The notes beneath the pieces are model-generated. The model ran no database searches. It saw only the letters and a program-made list of their open reading frames with translations, and had not been told where the DNA came from. Positions 25,212 through 34,047 of a stretch of 64,000 nucleotides of DNA are shown here, piece by piece (the first letter of the stretch is position 1; each line of letters opens with the position of its first letter). This stretch comes from Pseudohalocynthiibacter aestuariivivens (GTDB lineage Bacteria > Pseudomonadota > Alphaproteobacteria > Rhodobacterales > Rhodobacteraceae). The stretch is from positions 1,116,001 through 1,180,000 of the forward strand of contig NZ_CP049037.1 in NCBI RefSeq assembly GCF_011040495.1. The letters run 5' to 3'. Position numbers and translations under genes: made by a program.

Positions 25212-27572
25212 TTACTCTGCCGCGATGGGTTTGGACGCCGAGCGCAATGCGCGCCAGACGGCTTGGGGCGTGGCCGGCATCGCCAGATCATTGGTGCCGA
25301 TCGCGTCTGTGATCGCATTGATCACCGCAGGCGGTGCGCCGATGGCCCCCGCCTCGCCACATCCTTTGACACCCAACGGATTGTTCGGACTGGGGGTTTC
25401 GTGGTGCTGTACATCAAAGAACGGCATGTCAGCAGCGCGTGGCATGGTGTAATCCATGTACGATCCCGTCAGCAGCTGTCCGTCGTCGTCATAGACCACC
25501 TGTTCCAGCATGGCCTGACCGATGCCTTGCGCGACACCGCCATGCACCTGCCCCTCGACGATCATCGGGTTGATGATCGTGCCGAAATCGTCGGCAGAGG
25601 TGAACTTGATGATTTTTGTCTCTCCGGTATCGGGATCGACCTCGACCTCGCAGATAAAGGCACCTGACGGGAACGAGAAGTTGACCGGATCGAAGAACGC
25701 GGTCTCTTTCAGCCCCGGCTCCATCCCGTCGGGCAGGTTGTGGGCCACATAGGCCGCCAGCCCGACTTCGTGCCAGGCCATCGACTTGTCGGTGCCCTTG
25801 ACGCTAACGTTGCCGCCCTTGATCTCGATATCGTCCTCGCTGGCCTCTAGCGTATGCGCCGCGATCTTGCGGACCTTCGCCTCGACCTTGTCCATCGCCT
25901 TGACCACTGCGGACATACCAACCGGACCAGAGCGTGATCCATAGGTGCCCATGCCGAACTGTACCTTGTCCGTGTCGCCATGCACGATCTGCACATTTTC
26001 GACGGGAATATCGAAACGTTCTGCGACGATCTGCGCAAAAGTCGTCTCGTGCCCCTGCCCGTGGCTGTGGCTACCGGTCAGGATTTCAATAGATCCGACC
26101 GGATTTACCCGCACTTCGGCAGATTCCCATAGGCCGACGCCCGCGCCCAGCGATCCTGCCGCCTTGGACGGAGCCAGCCCGCAAGCCTCGATAAAGGTTG
26201 AGTAGCCCAGACCGCGCAGCTTGCCCCGCGATGCGGCCTCTTTGCGGCGCGCCTCGAAGCCCGCCACATCGGCCGCCTCTTGCGCCATTTCCAGTATCTT
26301 GGGGAAATCACCCGCATCATATTGCATCAATACCGGTGTCTGGTGCGGGAAGGATTGAACAAAGTTGCGTCGCCGCAGCTCTGCCGGGTCCATCCCCATT
26401 TCGCGGGCAGCAGTCTCGATCATCCGTTCCACGAGGTATGTTGCCTCGGGGCGACCGGCCCCACGATAGGCATCCACCGGGACGGTGTTGGTGTAATAGG
26501 TACGTACGTTACAATGGATGTTCTGGATGTCATACTGCCCGGACATCAACGGCGCATAAAGGTAGGTAGGCACCGAACTGGAGAAGAGCGACATATACGC
26601 GCCCAGATTGGCAATCGTGTCGATCTTGAAGCCCGTGATCTTTCCATCCGCGTCAAAACCCATCTTCGCGTGTGTCACATGATCGCGGCCATGCGCGTCC
26701 GTCAGAAACGCCTCTGACCGGTCTGATGTCCACTTGACCGATCGATTGGTTTTCATCGACGCCCAGAGGCAGGTGATTTCCTCGGGGTAGATATAGATCT
26801 TGGCCCCGAAACCGCCGCCCACGTCGGGCGCGATTACCCGCAGTTTATGTTCGGGTGCAACGTTGTAGAAGGCCGACAACACCAGACGTGCGACATGCGG
26901 GTTCTGCGACGTGGTGTAGAGCGTATAGTGTTCCTCGGCGTCGTCATAAGTGGCGATGGCGCTGCGGGGCTCCATCGGGTTGGGCGACAACCGGTTGTTG
27001 GTGATATCCAGTGTCGTGACATGCGCCGCGTCCGCGAGCCCTGCATCAGTGGCCGCCTCGTCGCCCAGTTCCCAGTCGTAAATCTGATTGCCCGGCGCGT
27101 TATCGTGAATTTGCGGCGCGCCATCCTTCATCGCGTCCAGCACATGCGCCACGACCGGCAGCTCCTCGTAATCCACTTCGACAGCCTCGGCGGCGATGCG
27201 TGCCTGCGCCTGTGTTTCGGCAATGACCACGGCCACTGCATCACCCACATATCGGACCTTCTCGGTGGCCAGTGCCGACCATGCGCCCATGTTCATCGGG
27301 CTGCCATCCTTGGACGTAATGGCCCAGCCGCAGATGATATTGCCGATGCCGTCGCCGGTCAGCTGATGCCCGTCAAGCACGTCGATCACACCCGGCATGC
27401 CCTTGGCGGCAGTGGCATCAATGCCCTTGACCGTTGCATGCGCGTGTGAGCTGCGCACAAAGGCCGCATAGGCCTGATTGTCCATTCTGTGATCGTCGGT
27501 ATAGCGGCCCTTGCCAGTGGTGAACCGCTTGTCTTCCTTGCGCTTGACGCTTTTGCCAATGCCTGAACTCAT
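25212..27572 (-). CDS. Molybdenum hydroxylase large subunit, CoxL-like form II
   Basis: A 786-residue molybdopterin-cytosine-dinucleotide-binding subunit. The active-site loop reads AYRGAGR at residues 368-374, the form II signature. True aerobic CO dehydrogenases (form I) carry AYXCSFR instead. The C-terminal MoCo motif GVKGCGEAGAIGAPPAVINA is intact, including the conserved glutamate. The enzyme should hydroxylate an organic substrate (N-heterocycle, aldehyde or similar) with water as the oxygen source. It lies between the 2Fe-2S and FAD subunit genes. Dedicated maturation genes (coxD/E/F-like) are not in the window. Confidence 0.93.
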   Translation of the reverse strand: MSSGIGKSVKRKEDKRFTTGKGRYTDDHRMDNQAYAAFVRSSHAHATVKGIDATAAKGMPGVIDVLDGHQLTGDGIGNIICGWAITSKDGSPMNMGAWSALATEKVRYVGDAVAVVIAETQAQARIAAEAVEVDYEELPVVAHVLDAMKDGAPQIHDNAPGNQIYDWELGDEAATDAGLADAAHVTTLDITNNRLSPNPMEPRSAIATYDDAEEHYTLYTTSQNPHVARLVLSAFYNVAPEHKLRVIAPDVGGGFGAKIYIYPEEITCLWASMKTNRSVKWTSDRSEAFLTDAHGRDHVTHAKMGFDADGKITGFKIDTIANLGAYMSLFSSSVPTYLYAPLMSGQYDIQNIHCNVRTYYTNTVPVDAYRGAGRPEATYLVERMIETAAREMGMDPAELRRRNFVQSFPHQTPVLMQYDAGDFPKILEMAQEAADVAGFEARRKEAASRGKLRGLGYSTFIEACGLAPSKAAGSLGAGVGLWESAEVRVNPVGSIEILTGSHSHGQGHETTFAQIVAERFDIPVENVQIVHGDTDKVQFGMGTYGSRSGPVGMSAVVKAMDKVEAKVRKIAAHTLEASEDDIEIKGGNVSVKGTDKSMAWHEVGLAAYVAHNLPDGMEPGLKETAFFDPVNFSFPSGAFICEVEVDPDTGETKIIKFTSADDFGTIINPMIVEGQVHGGVAQGIGQAMLEQVVYDDDGQLLTGSYMDYTMPRAADMPFFDVQHHETPSPNNPLGVKGCGEAGAIGAPPAVINAITDAIGTNDLAMPATPQAVWRALRSASKPIAAE

Positions 27573-27594
27573 GTCATGTCCTCCCTTGCGTCAA

Positions 27595-28065
27595 TCACAT
27601 CTTCGCCGCTGCGTCTTCGATGGACTTCACGATGTTGTGGTAGCCCGTGCAGCGACAGATATTGCCTTCCAGCTCGTGGCGGATCGCGTCGGATGTCAGA
27701 TCTCGACCCTCGGCCTTGTAACGGTTCACCATGTCGACACCCGCCATGATCATACCGGGCGTGCAGAACCCGCATTGCAGGCCGTGATTGTCGTTGAAGG
27801 CCACTTGCATCGGATGCAATTCGCCATTGGCCAGCCCCTCGATAGTGGTGACGTCAGCGCCGTCCAGTGACACGGCCAATGCTGTGCAGGCTTTGACCAC
27901 CTTGCCGTTCACGTGCACCGCGCAGGCGCCGCATTGGCTGGTATCGCATCCGATATGGGTGCCGGTCAGGCGCAACTGCTCGCGCAGGAATTCCGAAAGC
28001 AGGGTTTCATCTGGAACCTCCCTGCTGACCTCCTTGCCGTTCACCTTCATCTTTACGTTTGTCAT
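27595..28065 (-). CDS. Molybdenum hydroxylase 2Fe-2S small subunit (CoxS-like)
   Basis: An electron-transfer subunit of 156 residues with two [2Fe-2S] clusters. The N-terminal plant-ferredoxin-type cluster is in [16 protein letters not shown] and a cysteine of [10 protein letters not shown]; the C-terminal four-helix cluster is in [13 protein letters not shown] and [13 protein letters not shown]. The ATG at 28065 follows GGGAGGACCCAG and starts with the family's [13 protein letters not shown], so the longer frame to 28110 is not used. It is the second gene of the operon after the CoxG-like gene. Confidence 0.93.
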   Translation of the reverse strand: MTNVKMKVNGKEVSREVPDETLLSEFLREQLRLTGTHIGCDTSQCGACAVHVNGKVVKACTALAVSLDGADVTTIEGLANGELHPMQVAFNDNHGLQCGFCTPGMIMAGVDMVNRYKAEGRDLTSDAIRHELEGNICRCTGYHNIVKSIEDAAAKM

Positions 28066-28123
28066 CTGGGTCCTCCCTGGATTGGCGGGTGCCCCCGCAC
28101 GCATTTTCAATGGGCCGCACAGA

Positions 28124-28582
28124 TTATGCTTCTGGCGCGCCTGTTTGGGTCAAGTGATCGTGGAAATTGTCAAAGAACTTTGCCGCCAGTTTCTTGGCGG
28201 TCGAACTGACCAGACGGCTGCCGAGCTGCGCCAGCTTGCCGCCGACGGTAGCCTGCACGTTGTATGTCAGGATTGTCTCGTCGCCATCTTCGGTCAGATG
28301 CACATCTGCCGCCCCCTTGGCAAAGCCCGCGACACCGCCCTTGCCCTCGCCCTGAATAGTATAGCTTTCAGGTGCGTTGATGTTGACCAGCTCGACCGCG
28401 CCCGTAAAGCTGGCCTTTACCGGGCCGATCTTCTGAACGACCTTGGCCTCCATCGTGGTTTCGCTGGTTTTTTCCAATTCCTGACAACCGGGAATACAGG
28501 CTTTTAGCACTTCCGGGTCGTTTAACGCCGCCCAGACTTCGTCCCGCGGTGCCGCAATGCGGTGTTCGCCCGTCATGTCCAT
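28124..28582 (-). CDS. SRPBCC/CoxG family protein
   Basis: A 152-residue protein of the carbon monoxide dehydrogenase subunit G (CoxG) family, a START-like ligand-binding fold. Typical sequence features are [32 protein letters not shown] and [15 protein letters not shown]. CoxG proteins accompany CoxMSL-type operons and have been linked to membrane anchoring or cofactor handling of the hydroxylase. The ATG at 28582 has GGAGG eight bases upstream; an earlier ATG at 28600 is less likely. It is the first gene of the four-gene leftward operon. Confidence 0.88.
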   Translation of the reverse strand: MDMTGEHRIAAPRDEVWAALNDPEVLKACIPGCQELEKTSETTMEAKVVQKIGPVKASFTGAVELVNINAPESYTIQGEGKGGVAGFAKGAADVHLTEDGDETILTYNVQATVGGKLAQLGSRLVSSTAKKLAAKFFDNFHDHLTQTGAPEA

Positions 28583-29006
28583 ACGGCTGTCCTCCCCCAT
28601 GTCTTACGCATTCGGATCATAGGCGGGCCAGACGTTAAGGCAATAGTTTTGAACCGTTTCCGGCGCTTATCCTCCGAGTAAGTGTTTTGATGTGCTGCGC
28701 ATTGAGGCGCTCGCTCGCGAAGGACCAGAGATGGCAAAGCGCCTGATGAGGCAAATGATCTGAAGGATGCGCCGGTGTTCGCCAAAGCATCAGTTGCCAG
28801 ACTTTGACCGTCGAATCGCCGCACTCAATGCCGATCGGCAAACCGGCCCCCGGAAACCCTTTCGCGTAACAAGTCCGGTCGAATTGCATCAAACTGGCGC
28901 AATTTTCGCCAAATGGTGACGAAAAATCGCATTCTTTGCGACCCTTTCATACGAAGATACCCAAGAAAACCCGACCCGGCGGGCAAAGCAAACAAGGAGA
29001 ATACGC
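28583..29006. other. Gene-free divergent promoter region
   Basis: This 424-base stretch separates the leftward CoxG-led operon from the rightward carnitine genes and should carry both promoters. I see no convincing gene in it: the short frames on the minus strand have no family features. An imperfect inverted repeat, TTGGCG/CGCCAA-like, occurs around 28896-28913, and AAGGAG lies just before the ATG at 29007. Confidence 0.5.
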
Positions 29007-29810
29007 ATGTCAGACGGAGTGAAGGTCGTTCGCGATGGCCATGTACTTGAGGTCACGTTGGATCGCCCCAAGGTGAACGCGATTGACGTCGCCACCAGTC
29101 AGGCGCTGGCTGCCGCCTTTCAGGAACTGCACGAGGATAAGGATTTGCGTTGTGCGATCCTGACCGGCGGCGGAGACAAGATTTTCTCGGCGGGTTGGGA
29201 CCTAAAGGCTTTGAACGCAGGTGAAATGAGCCTCGATAACTGGTGGGAAGCTGACGAATACGGATTTGGCGGGTTCACTGGCCTGACCGAGAACTGGGCA
29301 TTGAACAAGCCGGTGATCGCCGCGATCAACGGGCTGGCCATCGGTGGCGGGTTCGAGATGGCGCTGGGATGTGACCTGCTGATTGCGGCCGATCACGTCG
29401 AGTTCGGCCTGCCGGAAATGCCGTTGGGGATCGTGCCAGACGCAGGCGCATTGCAGCGTCTGCCGCGTCGTATCCCCCATAATATCGCAATGGAGATGTT
29501 CCTGCTGGGCCGCCGCATGAGCGCTGAGGAAGCGGCGCATTACGGGCTGGTAAACAAGGTTGTCCCGAAAGATCAGCTGATGGATGCCGCCCGCGAATGG
29601 GCAGCCAGTATCGCATGGTCTGCGCCGCTGGCGATGCAGAGTGTCAAGGAAGTGCAGCGCGCGATTGAATGCGTGCCGCTGGAAGATGCCTTTGCCAACA
29701 TGCGCGGGGATGGGTTGCCGACCTACCGCAAGATGCTGAAGTCCGACGATGCCGCCGAAGGTGTCGCCGCCTTTGTCGAGAAACGCGAACCAAAGTTCAG
29801 GGGCGAATGA
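29007..29810 (+). CDS. caiD: Enoyl-CoA hydratase family protein, carnitinyl-CoA dehydratase-like
   Basis: A 267-residue crotonase-fold enzyme. The oxyanion-hole segments FSAGWDLKAL and INGLAIGGGFEMALGCDLLI are clear, and FGLPEMPLGIVPDAGALQRLP carries the catalytic glutamate region usual in CaiD-type carnitinyl-CoA dehydratases. The expected reaction is reversible hydration of crotonobetainyl-CoA to L-carnitinyl-CoA. The ATG follows AAGGAGAATACGC. It overlaps the carnitine dehydrogenase gene (ATGATG), and the later acyl-CoA ligase, acyl-CoA dehydrogenase and beta-keto acid cleavage genes support the assignment. Confidence 0.82.
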   Translation: MSDGVKVVRDGHVLEVTLDRPKVNAIDVATSQALAAAFQELHEDKDLRCAILTGGGDKIFSAGWDLKALNAGEMSLDNWWEADEYGFGGFTGLTENWALNKPVIAAINGLAIGGGFEMALGCDLLIAADHVEFGLPEMPLGIVPDAGALQRLPRRIPHNIAMEMFLLGRRMSAEEAAHYGLVNKVVPKDQLMDAAREWAASIAWSAPLAMQSVKEVQRAIECVPLEDAFANMRGDGLPTYRKMLKSDDAAEGVAAFVEKREPKFRGE

Positions 29811-30748
29811 TGGGCTATCCAGATCCACAGACCGTACGCCGCGTCACCAGCATTGGCGCAGGCCCCATCGGCGGCGGGTGGGCCGCGCATTTCCTCGCAC
29901 GGGGCTACGATGTAACGGCCTATATTCACGACGATGCTGAACGTCCCGCACTGATGTCCGTGATTGAAACCGCATGGGCCAGCCTGACAGCATTGGGATT
30001 GGCAGAGGGTGCATCGCTGGATCGGCTGACAGTAACGACCGATCTGAAAGAGGCGGTTCAAGGTGCGGAATTCATTCAGGAAAGTGCGCCAGAACGACTG
30101 GACATCAAGCAGGCATTATATGCCGAGCTAGGTCGCATTCTGCCGACTGATGTGGTCATCTGCTCGTCCACATCCGGCATGACCATGACCGAGATTCAGG
30201 CCACCTGCACGACGCCAGAGCGCACCGTGATCGGGCATCCGTTCAATCCGCCCTACCTGCTACCGCTGGTCGAGATCATCGGGGGCAAGCAGACGGATCC
30301 GGATGCCGTGGCATGGGCTGCGGCGTTCTATGAGGTCGCGGGCAAAGCACCGCTGGTGATGAAAAAAGAAATCCCCGGATTCGTCGCCACCCGGCTACAA
30401 GAGGCGCTGTGGCGCGAGGCGCTGCACATGGTGGCCAATGGCGAGGCAACGCCCGAAGACATTGATACCGCGTTGATAAACGGCCCGGCCCCCCGCATGG
30501 CAGTCCAAGGACAGTGCATGGCGTTTCACGTTGCCTGCGGTGCGGGCGGCATGGCGACGAACCTTGACCAGTTCGGACCGGCGTTGAAATGGCCATGGAC
30601 CCGGCTGGAGGCCCCGGAACTGACCAAGGAATTGCGTGACCGAATGGTAGACGGATGCAACGCCATTGCGGGGGATCGGCATTTCACCGAGATGGCGGCA
30701 GAACGGGATCGCAAAATCGTGGTCGTGTTGAAAGCACTGCGGGACTGA
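29807..30748 (+). CDS. L-carnitine 3-dehydrogenase (3-hydroxyacyl-CoA dehydrogenase family)
   Basis: A 313-residue NAD-dependent dehydrogenase. The Rossmann motif GAGPIGGGWAAHF starts at residue 17, and ICSSTSGMTMTEIQ, GHPFNPPYLLPLVEIIGG and the C-terminal GPAPRMAVQGQ / QFGPALKWPWTRL follow the pattern of bacterial carnitine dehydrogenases. It oxidises L-carnitine to 3-dehydrocarnitine. The longer frame starting at 29669 has arginine-rich noise, so I use the ATG at 29807, overlapping the preceding stop. The product is the expected substrate of the beta-keto acid cleavage enzyme at 32077. Confidence 0.86.
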   Translation: MMGYPDPQTVRRVTSIGAGPIGGGWAAHFLARGYDVTAYIHDDAERPALMSVIETAWASLTALGLAEGASLDRLTVTTDLKEAVQGAEFIQESAPERLDIKQALYAELGRILPTDVVICSSTSGMTMTEIQATCTTPERTVIGHPFNPPYLLPLVEIIGGKQTDPDAVAWAAAFYEVAGKAPLVMKKEIPGFVATRLQEALWREALHMVANGEATPEDIDTALINGPAPRMAVQGQCMAFHVACGAGGMATNLDQFGPALKWPWTRLEAPELTKELRDRMVDGCNAIAGDRHFTEMAAERDRKIVVVLKALRD

Positions 30749-30792
30749 GGCGCGAATCAGGTTCAAGATATTGATTAACCGTCAAAAACCCG

Positions 30793-30836
30793 GTTCGGTA
30801 TTGCGTCGGTAATACGTCGGTATCGCGTCGGTATCG
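30793..30836. repeat. Four tandem 11-bp repeats, consensus CGTCGGTATCG
   Basis: The four consecutive units are GTTCGGTATTG, CGTCGGTAATA, CGTCGGTATCG and CGTCGGTATCG. The exact 11-base period is close to one helical turn, so all copies face the same side of the DNA. They lie 44 bases after the carnitine dehydrogenase stop and 73 bases before the 3' end of the converging regulator gene. Function is unknown. Confidence 0.85.
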
Positions 30837-30909
30837 ATGTATAGAATGGCCCGGTTAACGCAGCGTGCGCCGCGAGATGTGCAGCCAGTCCCGCGATAGC
30901 TGTGCAACC

Positions 30910-31950
30910 TCACCGGCGCGGGCGCAACGTTTCAAGGTAGCGCGCCAGTGTGCCGGGCCAGACGGGTCCCTCGCTTTGTTCGGGCCATGCCTGCCGGTAA
31001 TCACTGGGCCGTTTGCCAAAACAGTTGCGAAACGCAAAGGCGAAATGTGACAGCGAATTGAACCCTGAGGCAGCCGCGACTTCGCGTATGCCCAGATCGG
31101 TCGAAATCAGCAACACGCGCGCGTGCTGTAGCCGCATCAGTCGGCTGAACTGCACCGCGCTGCACCCCATTGCATGGTTGAACTGACGTTCCAGCTGACG
31201 TTGAGACAGACCCACACTCTTGGCAATCGCTGGTATGCTGAGCGGCTCGTCGATATGCGCCTCCATCAGTTTGATCGCCGCCCGAACCGGCGGCGACACC
31301 CCTTCCAGCCCGCGGCCCAGTGGGCGGCGCTGCGGGTCCGTATCCTCGCGCACAGGGTGGTGCATGATGTTGTCCGAAATTTCGGATATCAGGGCATTGC
31401 CATGATCGCTGCGGATCAGATCCAGCATCAGATCAAGCCCGCCGGTTGATCCGGCGCAGGTCATAATGCGACCGTCGATGGTAAACAGCTGCTCTGCCCC
31501 CTGCACGTCCGGGTAAAGCTCTTGAAACCCGGCCAAATAGGACCAGTGTACTGTGGCCCGCCGATGCGTAAGCAGCCCCGCACGCGCAAAGATATAGGGG
31601 CCCAGTTCGACCGCGCAGAGCCGCGCACCAGCGCGTTCTTGTCGGCGCAACCACGACATGAACCGGGGATTATCGTAGTGTTCTGCCCCCCAGCTGCCGA
31701 CCACGATCACCAGATCCTCGCGCGCCAGTTTATCGGGCAGTTCCGCGCAGGCGACGGGCATACCGTTGCTGGCGGTGGTGGTCGCCGCCCCCACCGAACA
31801 ATACTCAATCGCGTAAAGCGGATGGCGCGACAGGTAGTTTGCGATGCGCGCCGGCTCCAGCAAACTGATGAGACTCATCATGTTGAAGCGGGGCACCAAA
31901 ACACAGACGATTCGTCCGGTTTGATTTGTCTGATTGATCTGGGATGCCAT
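30910..31950 (-). CDS. GlxA/CdhR family AraC-type transcriptional regulator
   Basis: A 346-residue regulator with an N-terminal DJ-1/PfpI-like amidotransferase-type domain (residues about 12-185) and a C-terminal AraC double helix-turn-helix (about 225-325; IPAIAKSVGLSQRQLERQFN and IREVAAASGFNSLSHFAFAF). Proteins of this architecture include CdhR, the activator of carnitine catabolism in Pseudomonas. It is divergent from the beta-keto acid cleavage gene at 32077, with two perfect palindromes between them, so it probably activates that operon in response to carnitine or a derivative. Confidence 0.88.
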   Translation of the reverse strand: MASQINQTNQTGRIVCVLVPRFNMMSLISLLEPARIANYLSRHPLYAIEYCSVGAATTTASNGMPVACAELPDKLAREDLVIVVGSWGAEHYDNPRFMSWLRRQERAGARLCAVELGPYIFARAGLLTHRRATVHWSYLAGFQELYPDVQGAEQLFTIDGRIMTCAGSTGGLDLMLDLIRSDHGNALISEISDNIMHHPVREDTDPQRRPLGRGLEGVSPPVRAAIKLMEAHIDEPLSIPAIAKSVGLSQRQLERQFNHAMGCSAVQFSRLMRLQHARVLLISTDLGIREVAAASGFNSLSHFAFAFRNCFGKRPSDYRQAWPEQSEGPVWPGTLARYLETLRPRR

Positions 31951-31984
31951 GGCTCACTCTGGGATTAACTGCGGCGCAGTTAGT

Positions 31985-31996
31985 GCGAATATTCGC
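31985..31996. promoter_or_regulatory. Palindrome GCGAATATTCGC in the carnitine divergent promoter
   Basis: A perfect 12-bp palindrome with core CGAATATTCG, 34 bases upstream of the regulator start at 31950. A second copy of the core lies 31 bp away centre to centre (three helical turns). Probable binding site of the GlxA/CdhR-type regulator. Confidence 0.6.
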
Positions 31997-32014
31997 CATC
32001 ATACATCAAAATTC

Positions 32015-32028
32015 GTCGAATATTCGAC
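32015..32028. promoter_or_regulatory. Palindrome GTCGAATATTCGAC in the carnitine divergent promoter
   Basis: A perfect 14-bp palindrome sharing the core CGAATATTCG with the copy at 31985-31996. It lies 48 bases upstream of the ATG at 32077. Probable regulator site for the rightward operon. Confidence 0.6.
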
Positions 32029-32076
32029 ATTTTCTGCGACGCACAGTCGCACACTGAGCGGGAAGAGGAAACGCGC

Positions 32077-32967
32077 ATGAAGTTCGAAACCATCGTTACC
32101 TGTGCCGTAACAGGCGCCGGAGATACCACCGGAAAAAGCCCGCATGTCCCGGTCACACCGCGACAAATCGCTGATGCAGCAATAGAGGCGGCAAAGGCCG
32201 GTGCAGCCATTGCACACCTGCATGTCCGTGACCCCGAGACCGGTCAGGGATCACGCGATGTGGCATTATTTAAAGAGGCCGTCGATCTGGTTCGCGCCAG
32301 TGACACCGATGTGGTGATCAACCTCACCGCGGGGATGGGCGGCGATTGGGCACCGTCAGCAGACGATCCTGCGATGCCCGGCCCCGGCACCGATATGATC
32401 GGTCCAGACGCGCGGCTGGCGCATGTGCGTGAATGCATGCCCGAGATTTGTTCGCTGGATTGTGGAACGCTGAATTTCTCGGACACGGACAGTATCTATA
32501 TTTCGACACCTCCGACACTGCGCCGGATGGCAAAACTGGTGCAGGAATGGGGGGTGAAGCCCGAACTGGAAGTGTTTGAGTTGGGTCATATCCGCTTTGC
32601 CAAGGCGATGGTGGAAGAGGGTCTGATCGACGCGCCGCCAATGTTCCAGCTGTGTCTGGGTATCCCGTGGGGGGCCGATCAAACAGTCGAGACAATGGCC
32701 GCCATGAAAGCGCAACTACCCGACGGTGCAAGCTGGGCCAGTTTCGGTGTGAGCCGGATGCAGATGCCGATGGCTGCCGCAGCCGTGGCACTGGGGGGCA
32801 ATGTCAGAGTCGGGCTGGAGGACAACATCTATCTGGATCGCGGCGTGCTGGCCACGAACGGTCAGTTGGTCACGCGCGCAGTCGAGATCATCGAACGTAT
32901 GGGCGGCCGCGCCTTGAGCCCGCAAGAGGCCCGTAACCGGCTGAATCTGCGCGGAGCAGACACATGA
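32077..32967 (+). CDS. Beta-keto acid cleavage enzyme (3-dehydrocarnitine cleavage type)
   Basis: A 296-residue zinc enzyme of the BKACE (former DUF849) family. It condenses a beta-keto acid with acetyl-CoA, giving acetoacetate and a new CoA ester. The metal/substrate motif [18 protein letters not shown] and the conserved [24 protein letters not shown] and [11 protein letters not shown] segments are all present. Next to a carnitine dehydrogenase, the likely substrate is 3-dehydrocarnitine, giving glycine betainyl-CoA. The ATG has GAGGAAA upstream. It overlaps the ABC ATPase gene by four bases and leads the rightward operon that runs to 41330. Confidence 0.88.
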   Translation: MKFETIVTCAVTGAGDTTGKSPHVPVTPRQIADAAIEAAKAGAAIAHLHVRDPETGQGSRDVALFKEAVDLVRASDTDVVINLTAGMGGDWAPSADDPAMPGPGTDMIGPDARLAHVRECMPEICSLDCGTLNFSDTDSIYISTPPTLRRMAKLVQEWGVKPELEVFELGHIRFAKAMVEEGLIDAPPMFQLCLGIPWGADQTVETMAAMKAQLPDGASWASFGVSRMQMPMAAAAVALGGNVRVGLEDNIYLDRGVLATNGQLVTRAVEIIERMGGRALSPQEARNRLNLRGADT

Positions 32968-33965
32968 CTCAGGCCGCATCGGGAGGCTTGACCCTGCAAG
33001 GGCTGACCAAGCGGTTCGGATCTTTTACCGCCGTGGACAATGTCGATCTGGACATCCAGCGGGGCGAATTCCTGACCCTGCTTGGTCCGTCGGGATCGGG
33101 CAAGACGACCCTGCTGATGATGATCGCCGGATTTCTGGACATCACCGAGGGCGATATCCTGCTGGATGGCGGGTCGATCCGCACCCTGCCTGCTGAGAAG
33201 CGTAATTTTGGCATGGTGTTTCAGGGCTATGCGCTGTTCCCGCATATGACTGTGCGGCAGAATATCGGCTACGCGCTGGACGTGCGTAAACGGCCCCGCG
33301 CCGAGATTGAGGCGCGGGTCGATGAAATGCTGGATCTGGTGCAGTTGACCGAGTTTGGCCACCGCAAGCCCGGCCAGCTGTCGGGCGGACAACAACAGCG
33401 GGTGGCGCTGGCACGGGCGCTGGCCTTTGCCCCGCCGGTGTTGTTGCTGGACGAGCCGTTGGGCGCGCTGGACAAGAAACTGCGCGTCGAAGTGCAGGAT
33501 CAGCTCAAGGATATTCACCGCCGCGTCGGCACCACCTTTGTCTATGTCACACATGACCAGGAAGAGGCGCTATCCATGTCCGACCGCATCGTGATCATGC
33601 AGCAGGGCCAGATCGAGCAGGTGGGCACGCCGAACGAGTTGTACGAACACCCGCGCACGCGGTTTGCCGCCGGATTTCTGGGCAAGAGCAATTTTCTGTC
33701 GATGGGTGACGGCGCCTATGCCTTGCGCCCCGAGAAGATCGACATCGCGCCGACCGGGCAACTAGACAGCCACAAGCAGTTGTCGGGAACCATCCGGAGC
33801 ATCACCTACTTCGGCGCGATGCAGAAGTTCATGGTCGCCGTCGAAAACCGCGATGACATCGAGGTGGACGTGGACAGCTGGCGCAACAGGCACGCGCTCA
33901 GCGTGGGACAGTCCGTCGATCTGGGCTGGGTCGATACTGCTGCGGTGAAACTGGAAGATACCTGA
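32964..33965 (+). CDS. ABC importer ATP-binding protein (PotA type), carnitine cluster
   Basis: A 333-residue importer ATPase: Walker [10 protein letters not shown] at residues 41-49, signature [17 protein letters not shown], Walker [15 protein letters not shown], and a short C-terminal TOBE-like region. The gene is coupled to the beta-keto acid cleavage enzyme and followed by its binding protein and two permeases. The substrate is probably carnitine, gamma-butyrobetaine or a related trimethylammonium compound; this rests on context, as the family is mostly known for polyamines. Confidence 0.92.
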   Translation: MTQAASGGLTLQGLTKRFGSFTAVDNVDLDIQRGEFLTLLGPSGSGKTTLLMMIAGFLDITEGDILLDGGSIRTLPAEKRNFGMVFQGYALFPHMTVRQNIGYALDVRKRPRAEIEARVDEMLDLVQLTEFGHRKPGQLSGGQQQRVALARALAFAPPVLLLDEPLGALDKKLRVEVQDQLKDIHRRVGTTFVYVTHDQEEALSMSDRIVIMQQGQIEQVGTPNELYEHPRTRFAAGFLGKSNFLSMGDGAYALRPEKIDIAPTGQLDSHKQLSGTIRSITYFGAMQKFMVAVENRDDIEVDVDSWRNRHALSVGQSVDLGWVDTAAVKLEDT

Positions 33966-34047
33966 AGAAAGACCCCGGGCATGCGCCCTGCGCGCGCCCC
34001 ACGAAAGAAGGGCTAAAACCGCCCATAACCAATAAGGAGAGACCAAT

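Noticed and set aside
24403..28582. True aerobic CO dehydrogenase (form I cox operon)
   Set aside because: The large-subunit active-site loop is AYRGAGR, not AYXCSFR.
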